Of a stretch of 64,000 bases of DNA, positions 63,898 to 64,000 are shown one piece after another. The DNA lies in assembly GCF_000801335.2 (NCBI RefSeq), contig NZ_JSEH01000009.1, positions 150,944-214,943 on the forward strand. The letters are read 5' to 3'. Under the pieces are notes generated by a model that had not been told where the DNA came from, did no database searches, and saw nothing but the letters and a program-made list of their open reading frames with translations. Every line of letters begins with the position of its first letter. The stretch's first letter is position 1. Position numbers and translations under genes: made by a program. This DNA comes from Desulfovibrio sp. TomC. GTDB taxonomy: Bacteria > Desulfobacterota > Desulfovibrionia > Desulfovibrionales > Desulfovibrionaceae.

Positions 63898-64000
63898 GGG
63901 GACGGTCGTCTACGGAAGTAGTTACGCAGGAGCGGGGCAAAGGGCAACCGTCGGGTTAAGGCGGGGGCAAGGTCAAAAACAGAGATTGGACCCAGCTTAA

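Overview
The window reads as chromosomal DNA from a high-GC sulfate reducer of the Desulfovibrio group (Desulfobacterota). This is inferred from gene content: TauE/SafE-type exporters with their small membrane partners, a TIGR02186-type protein, many sigma-54 regulators and hybrid histidine kinases, and a ferredoxin:thioredoxin reductase catalytic chain. The dense C/G-third-position coding and the G+C-rich intergenic repeats fit as well. No rRNA, tRNA, CRISPR array, prophage or insertion sequence was recognised.

Region 1 (1-8209): end of a TIGR02186-type membrane protein, then a tightly coupled operon of three paralogous dikinase-like proteins (ATP-grasp plus phosphohistidine domain plus an unfamiliar C-terminal domain) and a stand-alone receiver. 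Region 2 (8443-16845): a phosphatase; a minus-strand TauE operon preceded by a good sigma-54 promoter and two copies of the palindrome CGTTGC-N5-GCAACG; a divergent Lon-type protease carrying an internal receiver domain; and a convergent NtrC-type regulator/histidine kinase pair. Region 3 (17189-28095): prfC, then a PspF-like sigma-54 activator divergent from a nine-gene TauE/signalling operon. The divergent region carries tandem CGGCA[A/G]A-N2-TTTGCCG palindromes and a candidate sigma-54 promoter. That operon encodes a degenerate enhancer-binding protein, a NifX-like protein, kinases and output-less receivers.

Region 4 (28132-34280): a cytidylate-kinase-like protein, a Tat-exported class V aminotransferase, a small secreted Gly-rich protein, and an AT-rich island with one gene fusing a GHKL ATPase to a PD-(D/E)XK nuclease, a likely anti-phage or DNA-processing factor. 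Region 5 (34281-41487): housekeeping cluster yceD-rpmF-plsX-fabH-fabG-acpP-fabF-glyA with divergent rpmB. Region 6 (41502-64000): CorC-like protein, PhnD-like protein with hybrid kinase, gltX, a DUF4405-like protein with a triplicated helical module, a diguanylate cyclase, surE, a YhaM-like nuclease, tmk, a subtilase with Glu in place of His, another hybrid kinase, ftrB-like and glutaredoxin genes, an amino-acid ABC permease and binding protein, and motA-motB.

Two families of non-coding structure stand out. One is a dispersed repeat of about 190 bp with 15-bp terminal inverted repeats and covarying hairpins: two full copies, one right-end half and two divergent cores. The other is an 8-bp tandem array of about 16 copies beside a terminator hairpin. 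All functional statements rest on reading motifs by eye; no database search was possible.
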